Shown: piece by piece, positions 34,468-44,704 of the stretch
Position numbering within the stretch: position 1 is the first letter of the stretch
Layout: every line of letters starts with the position of its first letter
Position numbers and translations under genes: made by a program
From: [Clostridium] aerotolerans DSM 5434
GTDB lineage: Bacteria > Bacillota > Clostridia > Lachnospirales > Lachnospiraceae
Direction: 5' to 3'
DNA length: 64,000 nt
Assembly (NCBI RefSeq): GCF_000687555.1
Contig: NZ_JHWJ01000002.1
Location: forward strand, 396,334 to 460,333
Notes under the pieces: model-generated
What the model saw: only the letters and a program-made list of their open reading frames with translations
Databases searched by the model: none
Told to the model about the DNA's origin: nothing

Positions 34468-35944
34468 GAGCATATGAAGAAATCTCTGTAAATGTGAATC
34501 TTCTATGATATTGAGTGGGCTGAATTCTTCTAAAAGTAGGTTCAGCCCTTGATTTATATATAACAGCACATGCTGGGCATGTCAAGGGCAAACGGAACTT
34601 TCCGTCTGTTTTTTCTCTTATGTCAAACTATTATTCCGGTAGGCGTCCCTCGTACATAATGCTCAATTCACCGTAAACTTGGCCCCAGTTACGGATAGGC
34701 ATACTCCACCTTTTTGTGGCTTCAAAGGTTGACAGATACAAGGCTTTTAATAAGGCCGTATCACTCGGAAATATACTTCTTTGGCGGTTAAGCTTACGAT
34801 ATGTAGCATTTAAGCTCTCTATGGCATTTGTAGTATAGATAACCTTACGAACATCAGAAGAGAACTTAAAGATAGGAGAAATAGCATCCCAGTTCTGTTT
34901 CCAGCTCCTCATAGAGTTGGGATATTTTTCTGACCATCTTTCTGTAACTCGCTCCAGAGCTTCCAATGCTTTTTCCTCCGTCGGCGCCTGATAGATTGTT
35001 TTTAGGTCTGTTGCAAATGGTTTCCGTTCTTTATCACCCACATATTTCAGCGTATTACGTACCTGGTGAACAATACATCTTTGATATTCAGTTTTGGGAA
35101 AGGCGGTTGAAATTGCTTCTTTGATTCCGGTCAGGCCATCTGCACAGATAAGTAAGACATCGCTCACTCCACGATTTTTAAGCCCGTTTAACACAGATAG
35201 CCAGTACTTTGAACTTTCGTTTTCCCCTATTCCAATGGTTAGAACTTCCTTGCGTCCATCGAGATTGATTCCAAGAACAACATAGGCTGCAAGTTTACGA
35301 ATGACGCCGTTATCTCTTACGGAGTAGTGGATGGCATCAATATAGAGCACTGGATAAATATCGGAAAGAGGACGATTCTGCCAGTCTTCGATTTGTGGAA
35401 TTATTTTATCTGTTACATCCGATATAAATCCCTCAGAAGCTTCAAAGCCATAGATATCATAAAGAGTGTCAGAAATCTGTCTGGTAGTCATTCCCTTCGC
35501 GTACATAGATATGATCTTCTGATCGATATCAGAAATATCTTTCTGTCTCTTTTTCACCACCTGTGGTTCAAAATTAGATTTGCGGTCTTGGGGGACATTG
35601 ATCTTCATGCTTCCAAAACTACTGTTAACTTGTTTTGTTTTATAGCCGTTACGAGAATCATCATTATCCGATCGTTGGGATTTGTTATAACCAAGATGGT
35701 CATCCATCTCTGTTTCCATCATTTCTTTGATTGTGCCGCCAAGAAGATCTTTAAGAGCCTCCTGAATATCCAGAGCAGACTCAATGTCATACTCTTCAAG
35801 AAGCTGCCGGATAATGTTACGTTTCCCATCTGTCATTTGTACTTTGTGTACTGGTTTCTTTTCTCTCGCCATAATAAAGGGCCTCCTATGATTTTTTATT
35901 TTATCATAGAAGACCCTATTTTACAGAGAAACTTTCACATACTC
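34468..35944 (-). mobile_element. IS256-family insertion sequence (1477 bp, complete)
   Basis: It is bounded by imperfect 43-bp terminal inverted repeats (34468-34510 and 35902-35944, both starting GAG and sharing TCTCTGTAAA and TCTTCTATGATA; 32 of 43 identical) and an 8-bp target duplication ATTTAGGG. It carries one transposase gene. Both ends and the duplication are intact, so insertion is fairly recent. It sits at the end of the tail island. Confidence 0.9.
34631..35872 (-). CDS. IS256-family (mutator-type) transposase
   Basis: A 413-residue intact DDE transposase. Catalytic parts are visible: the first Asp in VLYIDAIHYSVRD, the second in LLICADGLTGIKEA, and the Glu in AIESLNATYRKLNRQ. 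N-terminal DNA-binding region with EMMETEMDDHLGYNKSQR is typical of the family. It would excise and insert the element, giving 8-9-bp duplications. The start follows an AGGAGG-like site (GGAGGCCC). No frameshift is seen. Confidence 0.95.
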   Translation of the reverse strand: MAREKKPVHKVQMTDGKRNIIRQLLEEYDIESALDIQEALKDLLGGTIKEMMETEMDDHLGYNKSQRSDNDDSRNGYKTKQVNSSFGSMKINVPQDRKSNFEPQVVKKRQKDISDIDQKIISMYAKGMTTRQISDTLYDIYGFEASEGFISDVTDKIIPQIEDWQNRPLSDIYPVLYIDAIHYSVRDNGVIRKLAAYVVLGINLDGRKEVLTIGIGENESSKYWLSVLNGLKNRGVSDVLLICADGLTGIKEAISTAFPKTEYQRCIVHQVRNTLKYVGDKERKPFATDLKTIYQAPTEEKALEALERVTERWSEKYPNSMRSWKQNWDAISPIFKFSSDVRKVIYTTNAIESLNATYRKLNRQRSIFPSDTALLKALYLSTFEATKRWSMPIRNWGQVYGELSIMYEGRLPE

Positions 35945-35952
35945 ATTTAGGG
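35945..35952 (+). repeat. Target site duplication, right copy
   Basis: ATTTAGGG immediately outside the right inverted repeat. Its GGG is the foot of the hairpin at 35950-35980. Confidence 0.85.
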
Positions 35953-35980
35953 AATATAAGGGGATTACTCTTATATTCCC
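35950..35980. terminator. Hairpin disturbed by the insertion element
   Basis: GGGAATATAAG (35950-35960) pairs perfectly with CTTATATTCCC (35970-35980) around nine bases. Before insertion it stood between the tail island and the HD-GYP gene, convergent with it. No U-run on either side, so function as terminator is likely but not certain. Confidence 0.5.
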
Positions 35981-36011
35981 AGATAAAAACATCTAGAAAC
36001 TAATGATAGCT

Positions 36012-37223
36012 CTAACTCACTCCCTCAAACACCCCATCCAAATCCCTAACAATCCCTTCATCAATCATCCCCATCCCCGCCATATTCCCAAGCACCTTCA
36101 TAGCCTCCCCATGAGCCATCCCCTTCCGATAAGGCCTCTCTTCCGTAAGCGCCTGATAAATATCAAGGCACCCCATCAACCGCGAATTAAAATCAAGCGC
36201 CTCACCCTTCTTCCCAAACGGATACCCCTTCCCATTCAGCTTCTCATGATGATTCGCCGCCCATTCCGTAATATCCTCAAATCCACTAATCTTCTCAAGT
36301 GCAACCCTGGTATAATACACATGCTTTTTCACAACCTTAAATTCCTTATCCGTAAGTGCCCTTGGACAATCCAAAATACTATTAGGCACCGCTAACTTCC
36401 CCAGGTCATGTAAATCAGCTGCTATGATTAATTTTGTCCTCTCCTCCTCATCCTTTCCATAATAATCCGCCATTGCTGCTGCCTTTTCCGCAAGCCCGCT
36501 AGAATGACGTTTAGTGAAATGAGACTTAGAGTCAATGATTCTGGAAAAAATCTTAGTAATTTTCTGAATTTCCTCAAAGGACAGCTGGCAGTCAAACTCA
36601 GGTATCACATCAGAAAGAGCCTTCCCCACATTCTCATCCGCCATCTTCTCCCAAATAGATAAATCCTCCGCCATCTTACGAAGTGCAATTCCCAAGTCCT
36701 TAGAAAACACTTTGCCTTCCTCTTGTTTAATCCATTGCACTAGTATTTCCTTCCCATTCCCTGCTTCGTCTGGCTGATATCTGTCCTCAAATCCATCTGC
36801 CGCTGCAATGATCTGAGAAATCAAAGGAATTTCATCACCACTTAATCCATAGAATCCGCTTCCGTTATACCTTTCGTGATGATAAAGAATCACATTTTCA
36901 GGAGCTGTAAGAAAAGGATAACCCTTAACATTCTTCTCTCCAATTACGCAATGAGCCTTTGACCGTTCAAATTGATTAACAGAAAGCTCTTCTCCCGCCG
37001 AAACCTCATATAAACTGGATTCACTTAACCCATTGTCATGAAGCATAGCTAAAGCTGCCGTATCGTAAAGTTCTTCTTTTGATAATCCCAATTCTCTAGC
37101 AATGTATAAAGAAATAAATGCCGTTCTTTTCCCGTGATTCGATTGTCTTCCCAACCGATCCATTTCCACAAAATCCAGTGCAAAAGAAACGGAAATCAAA
37201 AATTCATTTAAGCTGAATCTCAT
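36012..37223 (-). CDS. HD-GYP domain phosphohydrolase with two HD modules
   Basis: A 403-residue soluble protein. An N-terminal HD-type region (about 10-190, with AMLHDNG and YHHERYNGSGF) is followed by a complete HD-GYP module (about 225-400) with AADLHDLGKLAVP, an HVYYTR segment and NHHEKLNGKGYPFGKKG. HD-GYP proteins hydrolyse cyclic di-GMP or related dinucleotides. There is no sensor or receiver domain. The start follows AGAGAGAGGATAATAAT. It lies just right of the insertion element and is the first chromosomal gene there. Substrate cannot be read. Confidence 0.88.
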   Translation of the reverse strand: MRFSLNEFLISVSFALDFVEMDRLGRQSNHGKRTAFISLYIARELGLSKEELYDTAALAMLHDNGLSESSLYEVSAGEELSVNQFERSKAHCVIGEKNVKGYPFLTAPENVILYHHERYNGSGFYGLSGDEIPLISQIIAAADGFEDRYQPDEAGNGKEILVQWIKQEEGKVFSKDLGIALRKMAEDLSIWEKMADENVGKALSDVIPEFDCQLSFEEIQKITKIFSRIIDSKSHFTKRHSSGLAEKAAAMADYYGKDEEERTKLIIAADLHDLGKLAVPNSILDCPRALTDKEFKVVKKHVYYTRVALEKISGFEDITEWAANHHEKLNGKGYPFGKKGEALDFNSRLMGCLDIYQALTEERPYRKGMAHGEAMKVLGNMAGMGMIDEGIVRDLDGVFEGVS

Positions 37224-37518
37224 TATTATTATCCTCTCTCTCTTCGTATCATGTCGTAGCTAAAATGCCAAAAAAGGATGCTATACTTTTGTAAAAATCA
37301 TGCCATGGCACAGGATACACGTTTGCCTGTACATAGAATGCAATAGACACCAATCTATTTTATCAATAAAAAGCATAATGTCAACTATTTCCAATATACT
37401 AAAACACTTAGAACATCAAGTCTATCACTTTAATTCCATTAGCCTTTCTCATCATTATTCAAAAAATCCCTCCTTCAAATACAAGTAAATCTTTCCGAAG
37501 CCATTCTCTGATATCCCT
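37224..37518. other. Gap with no recognised gene
   Basis: About 295 AT-rich bases upstream of the HD-GYP gene with no supported gene; it should hold that gene's promoter, which I could not assign with confidence. Confidence 0.5.
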
Positions 37519-37576
37519 AAAAAAACTTACAGGAATCGCCCCCGGTGATACTATCAGCCAGCAACAATTCCTGTAA
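37519..37576 (-). terminator. Terminator of the small membrane protein gene
   Basis: TTACAGGAAT (37527-37536) pairs with ATTCCTGTAA (37567-37576); the 30-base inner part can form a second short stem (TGATA/TATCA). On the minus strand the structure is followed by GTTTTTTTA. Confidence 0.8.
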
Positions 37577-37641
37577 ACGTTCACTTTATCATACTAATTA
37601 ATTAAACCCCTTAATCAGGAGATTCCCTTATCTCATGTACC

Positions 37642-37887
37642 TTAATACTCTAGTTCATGTAGTTTTTTTTCTCCGTTTAGATTAATAATACCTGCCTGGA
37701 ATTCTGGTCTTTTTACTTCCTTTGACTTCATTCCCCAAATATTCAGCCCCATGCCCAAAGCAAAGAGACCAATAAAAACAATAAGCTGCGAGAGTTGATT
37801 CCTGTTTGCCAGGATAACAAAAATTCCATAGGCTGCAATTAAAGTAATCGGAATACCCAGTACAAAATAAGGAAATTTTCTAATCAT
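37642..37887 (-). CDS. Small membrane protein, unknown
   Basis: An 81-residue protein with two hydrophobic helices (about 6-26, VLGIPITLIAAYGIFVIL, and 34-54, LIVFIGLFALGMGLNIWGM) and a polar C-terminal tail. No family is recognised. It has its own terminator and a ribosome site (GAGGGGG) and lies alone between the HD-GYP and DUF5688 genes. Confidence 0.6.
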   Translation of the reverse strand: MIRKFPYFVLGIPITLIAAYGIFVILANRNQLSQLIVFIGLFALGMGLNIWGMKSKEVKRPEFQAGIINLNGEKKLHELEY

Positions 37888-38181
37888 TTTTTTTATCCCC
37901 CTCGTATTATTTGATAATTTGATTATACCACAAAATACTGTTAAAATATGTTAATTTTCTCCCATTTGTCACCATCCAGCCATAAAACCATCTGGGAAAA
38001 GAAATAAACTAGTTGTTATTTTCTTCCTGCTTCGGTATAATGGATAGAAACAAGTCTATATCACTTCTAATTCTTATATCACTTCTTAATCCCTCTATTT
38101 TATTTAGAGGATTAACACATCTTCATTCGTTGTAGATCTGCATAAAGCAATTTACATACATCATATCTAAGGAGGTATACT

Positions 38182-39147
38182 ATGGTATACGAAACATTTC
38201 TTGAAACCATCAAACAATCCCTGAAAGAAAGTCTTGGCCCTGAATATACTCTAAGCATTCAGCCCATAACAAAGAACAATGGATTAAGCCTGGACGGAAT
38301 CTGCATCGGAAGAACCGGAGAAAAAGCGGCACCCACCCTTTACTTAAATCAATTTTACAACTGCCACCAAGAGGGTGTCCCGCTTGATGAAATTATTAAT
38401 GATATTTTACTGCTCTATCAGGCAAACAAGCTGCCAGATGAAGTCCATCTAACCGATCTCACTTCACCTGACCACATAAAAAGCCGTGTTATTTACCGTT
38501 TAATCAATGAATCCGCCAATCAGGCTCAGCTTTCCCAAATCCCACACATCTCATATCCAGCACTTGATTTATGTCTTGTTTTCAGCATCTATGTTCATGA
38601 AGCCCAGGACAATCTTTTAACAGCCCTCATTCTCAATAGCCATTTAAAAACCTGGAATCTGTCATTTGGGGAGCTGCAAGAGGCTGCGAAACTCAATACT
38701 CCCCGTCTGTTTCCAGCACGAATTCGGTCACTTTCTGAGGTCATAAAGGATATCGCTATAAAATCTTCCCAGGAAGAAATAAGCGAAGATGATCTTCTTG
38801 ACTTCTTTGAAACAGAGCCCCTTTCCCCTCCCATGTACGTTCTCTCCAACCACACCGGAGTCAGTGGTGCTGCCTGCATGTTTTATGATGGCATATTAAA
38901 AGACTTCGCAGCATGCACCGACAGTGATTTAATCATTCTGCCCTCCAGCATTCACGAAGTCCTAATCATTCCTAACAGTAAAAATGTTTCTATCGAAGAA
39001 CTGGCTGAAACCGTATTTGCTATCAACCAGGAAGAGGTCCCGGTAGAAGACCGTCTTTCCAATCACATCTATTTCTATTCCAGAAGTACGGACCAGCTGT
39101 CTGTTGCCTTTACTTCTTCTGTATCAATCGGAACAAAGAATCCATAA
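38182..39147 (+). CDS. DUF5688 family protein
   Basis: A 321-residue soluble protein. It starts MVYETFLETIKQ and has the DUF5688 features known mainly from Lachnospiraceae: the N-terminal region with LDGICIG and YLNQFYN, and the C-terminal region with LPSSIHEVLIIP. Function unknown. A strong AAGGAGG site precedes the ATG. Its last 38 bases overlap the convergent ThrE-type gene. The family's restricted spread supports the taxonomic guess. Confidence 0.75.
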   Translation: MVYETFLETIKQSLKESLGPEYTLSIQPITKNNGLSLDGICIGRTGEKAAPTLYLNQFYNCHQEGVPLDEIINDILLLYQANKLPDEVHLTDLTSPDHIKSRVIYRLINESANQAQLSQIPHISYPALDLCLVFSIYVHEAQDNLLTALILNSHLKTWNLSFGELQEAAKLNTPRLFPARIRSLSEVIKDIAIKSSQEEISEDDLLDFFETEPLSPPMYVLSNHTGVSGAACMFYDGILKDFAACTDSDLIILPSSIHEVLIIPNSKNVSIEELAETVFAINQEEVPVEDRLSNHIYFYSRSTDQLSVAFTSSVSIGTKNP

Positions 39148-39529
39148 TAAAAATCGCCATAGCAATGGCACCTGAGATTTGCAGTGTCTGAACCAGATAA
39201 TGACTGGAAAGCTCCGGATCATTGCTAATTACATAAGAAACACTCCTGTAAATAGAAGCTCCAGGCACAGAAGGCAGAATACCTGCCACTAAGAATACTG
39301 TGACTGGGGCTTTAAAAATGCGGGCCGATACATGGCTTGCCAGAGCAACCAAAAGCGTGGATAAAAATGCCGCAGCGGTGACCGAGCCTGCTGCGGTGTC
39401 CACCATAAGATAGGAAAGCCAGCCTGCAGCACCAATTCCTCCTGCTAATACCACATACTTCTTCGGCAGCTCCAGAACCAGGGCAAAGCTGATAACCGCA
39501 AAGAATGCGCCAATTGTCTGCATTACCAT
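39110..39529 (-). CDS. Threonine/serine exporter, C-terminal half (DUF3815)
   Basis: A 139-residue protein with four to five membrane helices and GILPSVPGASIYRSV, typical of the PF12821 half of ThrE-type exporters. In actinobacterial ThrE both halves form one chain; in Firmicutes they are split as here. It overlaps the 3' end of the larger half by seven bases on the same strand, so the two subunits are made together. Probable substrates are threonine and serine. Confidence 0.85.
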   Translation of the reverse strand: MVMQTIGAFFAVISFALVLELPKKYVVLAGGIGAAGWLSYLMVDTAAGSVTAAAFLSTLLVALASHVSARIFKAPVTVFLVAGILPSVPGASIYRSVSYVISNDPELSSHYLVQTLQISGAIAMAIFIMDSLFRLIQKK

Positions 39530-40296
39530 AGTTGTCCTCCCATAAACTGAAACAGCCTGATTCCAGCACCTACCCCTGCTGCTACGGAAAGCGCGATGAC
39601 GACTGCCTCCATCATTCTGGCTGTTCCTGAAGCATAGTCTCCATTTAACGTATCCCGGATCGCAGTGGTAAATATAACCCCTGGAACTAATGGCATTATA
39701 GCTCCAATAATAATGATATCACTTCTGATCCCCGGCAGCAGGAGCTTTTCCACGGACAAAGCAGTAAATGCAATCAAAAATGCGCTGATTCCATTCATAC
39801 AAAAATCATTGAGCCTGAGACGGCTGGATACCTCCATTGCAACCGCAAGAACCGCTCCGGTTATGGCTGCTGCTAAAAAGTCCCTGCCTCCTCCTCCCAG
39901 CAACAGAGTGAAAAATACAGAGACCCCAACAATACCTGCATCCTTTAGCCATCTGCTGTACTGCATCGTGGTACGAATTTCTTTCAGTTTCCCATATGCC
40001 TCTTCCACCGTGATTCGGTCTTCACATAGCTTTCTTGATACATCATTTACCAGATACACTCTGTTTAAGTTGGTGGATCTCCCCGTCACTCTCCTGGCAA
40101 CTGTAATTGCCTCAATGGAAAGGTCATTGAGAGAAGCAAAAATGCCTGTAGAAAAAACAATTGCCTCAGACGTCTCCCGCCCCGCTTTTCGCAAAATATG
40201 GTCAATGGTATTTTCCACACGGAAAATTTCCGCACCGCTTATCAACATGATTTCACCTGCCAGTACGGCAGTTTCCACAAGCAGTTTATCATTCAT
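39523..40296 (-). CDS. Threonine/serine exporter, N-terminal half (DUF1212)
   Basis: A 257-residue protein. The first 110 residues are soluble (GEIMLISGAEIFRVENTIDHIL, split over the family signature), then about five membrane helices including GAIMPLVPGVIFTTAIRD. This is PF06738, the first half of ThrE. It pairs with the overlapping DUF3815 gene. A few dozen bases separate it from feoB upstream; co-transcription with feoAB is possible. Confidence 0.88.
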   Translation of the reverse strand: MNDKLLVETAVLAGEIMLISGAEIFRVENTIDHILRKAGRETSEAIVFSTGIFASLNDLSIEAITVARRVTGRSTNLNRVYLVNDVSRKLCEDRITVEEAYGKLKEIRTTMQYSRWLKDAGIVGVSVFFTLLLGGGGRDFLAAAITGAVLAVAMEVSSRLRLNDFCMNGISAFLIAFTALSVEKLLLPGIRSDIIIIGAIMPLVPGVIFTTAIRDTLNGDYASGTARMMEAVVIALSVAAGVGAGIRLFQFMGGQLW

Positions 40297-40319
40297 TCAT
40301 GGATTCCTCAGTGTTAAGT

Positions 40320-42317
40320 TTATAAGATAAGACTTCCAATCTGAAATACCAGTACAGCGGCTCCCCAGGCAATGAAAATCTGAAAGAGAACCATACCAAT
40401 CGTCCAGCTTAAAGAGCCGGTTTCCTTCTTAATTGTTGCAACTGCAGCAATACAGGGAGAGTAAAGCAGGCAAAAGATCATGAACGCATAAGCATTCACA
40501 CCATTAAAACCAAAGCTTCCAAGGCTTCCAAGCAGATTGCTCATTCCTGCTGCCGAGTTTATATTGTTGACACCAAATAAAACAGAAAAGCTTGATACTA
40601 CTACCTCTTTGGCAGAGAGTCCTGAGATGAGGGCTACAGCGATTCTCCAGTCTCCAAGTCCTGCCGGTCGAAGTACAGGCACAAGAGTACGCCCGATCAT
40701 GGCTGCAAAGCTATTTTCCACATCTGTTACGAAACCAGACGGACCTCCGTTTAATACGAACCACAAAACAATGGTTGCAAGAAATATAGTTGTTCCCGCT
40801 TTGCTTAAATAATCCTTCACCTTATCCCATACATAAATCCCAACGGTTTTTCCATTGGGAGCTTTGTATTCCGGAAGCTCGATAAGAAGTACATCTTCCT
40901 CTCCCCTTCCAAGCAGACGGCGGGATCCAAAAGCAATGGCAATGGCAACTAAAAGCCCCACCAGATAAAGGGAATAGGCAACCATCAATGCGTGATCCGG
41001 AAAAAACATTTCAGAAAATAACACATAAATAGGCAGCCTGGCTGAGCATGACATAAAAGGCGTAATAAGAATGGTTCTCTTTCTGTCCCTCTCACTTGGA
41101 AGGGCTCTGGCTGCCATAACAGCAGGCACGGTACAGCCAAATCCAAGAAGCATAGGAAGAAATGCTTTGCCAGATAATCCCACCCGTCCCATGATTTCAT
41201 TCATGACATAAGCCACTCTTGCCATATATCCGCTGTCCTCCAAAAAGGCCAGGGCAAGAAATAAGATAAATATATTGGGCAGAAATGTAAGGATACCACC
41301 AACACCGGCAATAATTCCATCCACCACCAATGAAGTAATCCAGCCAGAAGCGTGAATCCCAATCATAAGCTGTCTCATGAACACAGAAACATAATCCAGG
41401 GCAATTTCAAAATACCCCTTAAGAAAATCTCCCACCGTAAATGTGAGAAAGAAAACAAGTGCCATAATCCCAAGGAAAATAGGTACGCCCAGAATCGGAT
41501 GTGTCAAAAACCGGTCAGCCGCATCCGTTCGCTGCACTCCCTGTTCTTTTTTTACCAGGCATGCTTTTATTATTTCCTCAATGCGGTTATATTTCTGGCT
41601 GATAATCTCCTTTTCATAGTTCTGGTCAATCATATGGTCCAGCTGAATCGGGTGCTCCGTCATAATCTTCTCATCATGCTCTAAATACTTGATAGCATAC
41701 CATCTTATATTATCCAGGCTTTTATCATTGGATTTTAATATGGTTTGTATTTTTGAAATCTTATTTTCAATCTTGGGAGTATAAGCGACTACCGGTATTT
41801 TCCGTATACTCTTATTGGGATTTACCACCGCGGATAAAAGTTCTTTTAGTCCGCTCCGGTTTCTTGCAGAAACAGCTGCCACTGAAATTCCACCAAGCAT
41901 ATCAGACAGCTTAGGGAGGTTTATTTCCATTCCCCTCTCTTCTACGATATCTATCATATTTAAGGCAAGTACCACAGGAATATTAAGCTCCAATAACTGG
42001 AGTGTGAGATATAAGTTTCTCTCCAGAGACGAAGCATCTAAAACGTTAACAATGACGTCAACCTCTCCATCTTCCAGGCACTTTCTTGTTACCTTCTCTT
42101 CTAGGGTATAGCAGGACAGGCTGTAAATTCCAGGCGTATCTATGACACGTATGGGTATGCCTTTATAACTGGTCATACCTTCCATTCGTTCAACCGTAAC
42201 TCCCGGCCAGTTAGCCACCTTTAATCTGGCTCCCGTGAATGCATTAAATAAAGTGGTTTTTCCGCAGTTGGGGTTTCCCACAAATCCAACGCGTATTTCC
42301 TGATTACCGTCATTCAT
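40320..42317 (-). CDS. feoB: Ferrous iron transport protein B
   Basis: A 665-residue protein. The N-terminal G domain has G1 GNPNCGKTTLFN, G3 DTPGIYSL and G4 NMID; a helical insert follows and then eight or so membrane helices with two Gate domains (GFGCTVPAVMAAR; LSAKEVVVSSFSVLFG). It imports Fe2+ under anaerobic conditions. It is shorter at the C-terminus than the 773-residue E. coli protein, as is usual in Firmicutes. Its start overlaps the feoA stop by eight bases. Confidence 0.95.
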   Translation of the reverse strand: MNDGNQEIRVGFVGNPNCGKTTLFNAFTGARLKVANWPGVTVERMEGMTSYKGIPIRVIDTPGIYSLSCYTLEEKVTRKCLEDGEVDVIVNVLDASSLERNLYLTLQLLELNIPVVLALNMIDIVEERGMEINLPKLSDMLGGISVAAVSARNRSGLKELLSAVVNPNKSIRKIPVVAYTPKIENKISKIQTILKSNDKSLDNIRWYAIKYLEHDEKIMTEHPIQLDHMIDQNYEKEIISQKYNRIEEIIKACLVKKEQGVQRTDAADRFLTHPILGVPIFLGIMALVFFLTFTVGDFLKGYFEIALDYVSVFMRQLMIGIHASGWITSLVVDGIIAGVGGILTFLPNIFILFLALAFLEDSGYMARVAYVMNEIMGRVGLSGKAFLPMLLGFGCTVPAVMAARALPSERDRKRTILITPFMSCSARLPIYVLFSEMFFPDHALMVAYSLYLVGLLVAIAIAFGSRRLLGRGEEDVLLIELPEYKAPNGKTVGIYVWDKVKDYLSKAGTTIFLATIVLWFVLNGGPSGFVTDVENSFAAMIGRTLVPVLRPAGLGDWRIAVALISGLSAKEVVVSSFSVLFGVNNINSAAGMSNLLGSLGSFGFNGVNAYAFMIFCLLYSPCIAAVATIKKETGSLSWTIGMVLFQIFIAWGAAVLVFQIGSLIL

Positions 42318-42543
42318 GGCTGGCTGCCTCCCTTATTTCAATCCCCTCTGATATCTTTCTACCAAGTGCAAGCCTGGTACCCCTTACCTTAATAATTACA
42401 GTACCGCTTCCCTTTTTATTCATCAGAGTTATGGGTGTCAGCTCCGTGACCCCCAGGGCTTCCAGCCGCCTCGTAATCGCATCCTTAACCATAACGCTGT
42501 ACACAATATATGTCTTCCCGATCTCTCCTTCATGCAGCTTCAT
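42310..42543 (-). CDS. feoA: Ferrous iron transport protein A
   Basis: A 77-residue SH3-like protein (MKLHEGEIGKTY, then RRLEALGVTELTPITL and VIIKVRGTRLALG). FeoA helps the FeoB G domain. The ATG at 42541-42543 lies after GGAGGAGATAATC, so the longer in-frame reading that starts 24 bases upstream is rejected. The overlap with feoB indicates coupled translation. Confidence 0.92.
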   Translation of the reverse strand: MKLHEGEIGKTYIVYSVMVKDAITRRLEALGVTELTPITLMNKKGSGTVIIKVRGTRLALGRKISEGIEIREAASHE

Positions 42544-42650
42544 GATTATCTCCTCCGGATGCCACACTTTAACTTCCTGGTATCCATAGAGATTTTACTA
42601 TTACTGAGAAACAATGTCAATGGAGGTTACTTGTACAATTTATTAACCTT

Positions 42651-44636
42651 TTAGTCGTCAATCTCCTGAAGCATCTTCTTTATCTGAACCATGCGGTCAC
42701 GCAGCTTTGCTGCCTCCTCGAAGTTTAACTCTGCAGCCGCCTGATGCATCTTTTTGGTCAGCTCCTTGGAAAGCTTTTCAAGCTCCTTGGCATCCATGGA
42801 CTCCGGATCTTTCTTAAAGTCCTTCTCATCTTCAATCGCAGCCTTTGAAATGGCAATGAGATCCCGGACGGATTTTTTTATGGTAGTTGGAGTAATTCCA
42901 TGTTCTTCATTATACTGCTGCTGAATTGCCCTTCTTCGGTTGGTCTCTTCAATTGCCACACGCATGGAATCTGTAATGTGGTCCGCATACATGATAACAT
43001 GGCCTTCTGAGTTTCTGGCCGCACGTCCTACGGTCTGAATGAGTGAGGTTTCCGAGCGAAGGAATCCCTCCTTATCCGCATCAAGAATGGCAACCAAAGT
43101 GATTTCCGGAATATCGAGTCCCTCTCTTAGAAGGTTGATACCAACCAGAACATCGAACACATCAAGACGCATATCCCGAATGATTTCCGAACGCTCTAAG
43201 GTATCAATATCCGAGTGAAGGTACTTTATCCGAATGCCTATTTCCCTCATATAATCGGTTAAGTCTTCTGCCATACGCTTGGTCAGCGTGGTAATGAGTA
43301 TCTTGTTCTTCTTTGCAATTTCCTTGTTGACCTCAGATACAAGATCATCGATCTGGCCTTCCACCGGTCTTACATCAATTTCCGGATCCAAAAGCCCGGT
43401 AGGACGTATAATCTGCTCCACCCGCAATAATTCATGCTCTGCCTCATAAACAGATGGGGTCGCCGAAACAAACAGCATCTGATTGATTTTTGATTCAAAC
43501 TCAGGAAAATTAAGAGGACGGTTATCCAAAGCAGAAGGAAGCCGGAAGCCATAATTGACAAGAGTCGTCTTTCTGGACCGGTCACCTGCATACATTCCTC
43601 TGACCTGCGGAAGTGTAATATGGGATTCATCAATCATAATCAAAAAATCATCAGAGAAATAGTCAATCAGGGTACAGGGCGGCTCTCCCTCCTGGCTTCC
43701 CGTCAAATGTCTGGAATAGTTCTCAATTCCAGAACAGAAACCAGTTTCCTTCATCATCTCCACATCAAAATTGGTCCGTTCCGAAATTCTCTGAGCTTCT
43801 AATAACTTGTCCTCACTTTTAAAATGAGAGACCTGCTCCTTAAGCTCTAAAAGAATCGCTTCCGCAGCACGCTCCATCTTGTCCCTGGAAACTACATAAT
43901 GAGAGGCAGGGAAAATAGCGATATGACCAAGCTCTGCCCGAATCTCACCCGTAAGAGTATCAATTTCCGTGATTCTCTCCACTTCGTCTCCGAAAAATTC
44001 TATACGGTATGCTTCACTTCCTGAATAAGCTGGGAAAACCTCCAAAACATCTCCCCTCACCCGGAACGTACCACGCCTGAAATCCATATCATTCCTGTCA
44101 TATTGGATTTCAATCAGCTTATGAATTACCTCATCCCGATCCCTTATCATCCCAGGTCTTAAAGAAATAACCATCTCCTTATAATCAATGGGGCTTCCAA
44201 GACCATAAATGCAGGATACAGAAGCAACAATAATTACATCCTCCCGCTCAGAAAGAGCCGCTGTTGCGGAATGGCGCAGTTTATCAATCTCATCGTTAAT
44301 GGCAGAATCCTTTTCGATGTAAGTATCTGTAGAAGGAACATAAGCCTCCGGTTGATAATAATCATAATAAGATACAAAATACTCCACTGCATTTTCCGGG
44401 AAGAACTCCTTGAATTCTCCATACAGCTGAGCCGCCAGAGTCTTATTATGGGCAATAATCAGAGTTGGCTTCTGTATTCTTTGAATGACATTGGCCATGG
44501 TAAATGTCTTACCGGAGCCGGTAACACCAAGCAATGTCTGAAACTGATTGCCTTCCTCAAATCCTTTTACCAGCTTTTCAATGGCCTGCGGCTGGTCACC
44601 AGTAGGGGCATATTCTGAATGTAGTTTAAACTCCAT
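42651..44636 (-). CDS. uvrB: Excinuclease ABC subunit B
   Basis: A 661-residue protein with Walker [13 protein letters not shown], the beta-hairpin [13 protein letters not shown], helicase motifs ([30 protein letters not shown]) and the C-terminal UVR motif ([13 protein letters not shown]). It loads onto damaged DNA in nucleotide excision repair. A LexA-type box stands 69 bases before the start. uvrA and uvrC are not in the window. Full length and unbroken. Confidence 0.97.
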   Translation of the reverse strand: MEFKLHSEYAPTGDQPQAIEKLVKGFEEGNQFQTLLGVTGSGKTFTMANVIQRIQKPTLIIAHNKTLAAQLYGEFKEFFPENAVEYFVSYYDYYQPEAYVPSTDTYIEKDSAINDEIDKLRHSATAALSEREDVIIVASVSCIYGLGSPIDYKEMVISLRPGMIRDRDEVIHKLIEIQYDRNDMDFRRGTFRVRGDVLEVFPAYSGSEAYRIEFFGDEVERITEIDTLTGEIRAELGHIAIFPASHYVVSRDKMERAAEAILLELKEQVSHFKSEDKLLEAQRISERTNFDVEMMKETGFCSGIENYSRHLTGSQEGEPPCTLIDYFSDDFLIMIDESHITLPQVRGMYAGDRSRKTTLVNYGFRLPSALDNRPLNFPEFESKINQMLFVSATPSVYEAEHELLRVEQIIRPTGLLDPEIDVRPVEGQIDDLVSEVNKEIAKKNKILITTLTKRMAEDLTDYMREIGIRIKYLHSDIDTLERSEIIRDMRLDVFDVLVGINLLREGLDIPEITLVAILDADKEGFLRSETSLIQTVGRAARNSEGHVIMYADHITDSMRVAIEETNRRRAIQQQYNEEHGITPTTIKKSVRDLIAISKAAIEDEKDFKKDPESMDAKELEKLSKELTKKMHQAAAELNFEEAAKLRDRMVQIKKMLQEIDD

Positions 44637-44704
44637 AATGTTTCACCTCCAAAATCTCTTAATGCCAATTATATCATAGCCATAACAAAATGTATAGGCG
44701 AAAA

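Noticed and set aside
35327..35950. Plus-strand frame of 207 residues
   Set aside because: Antisense of the IS256-family transposase and its end.
36003..36395. Plus-strand frame of 130 residues rich in Pro, Ile and His
   Set aside because: Exact antisense of the HD-GYP gene; the composition is typical of a reverse-complement reading.
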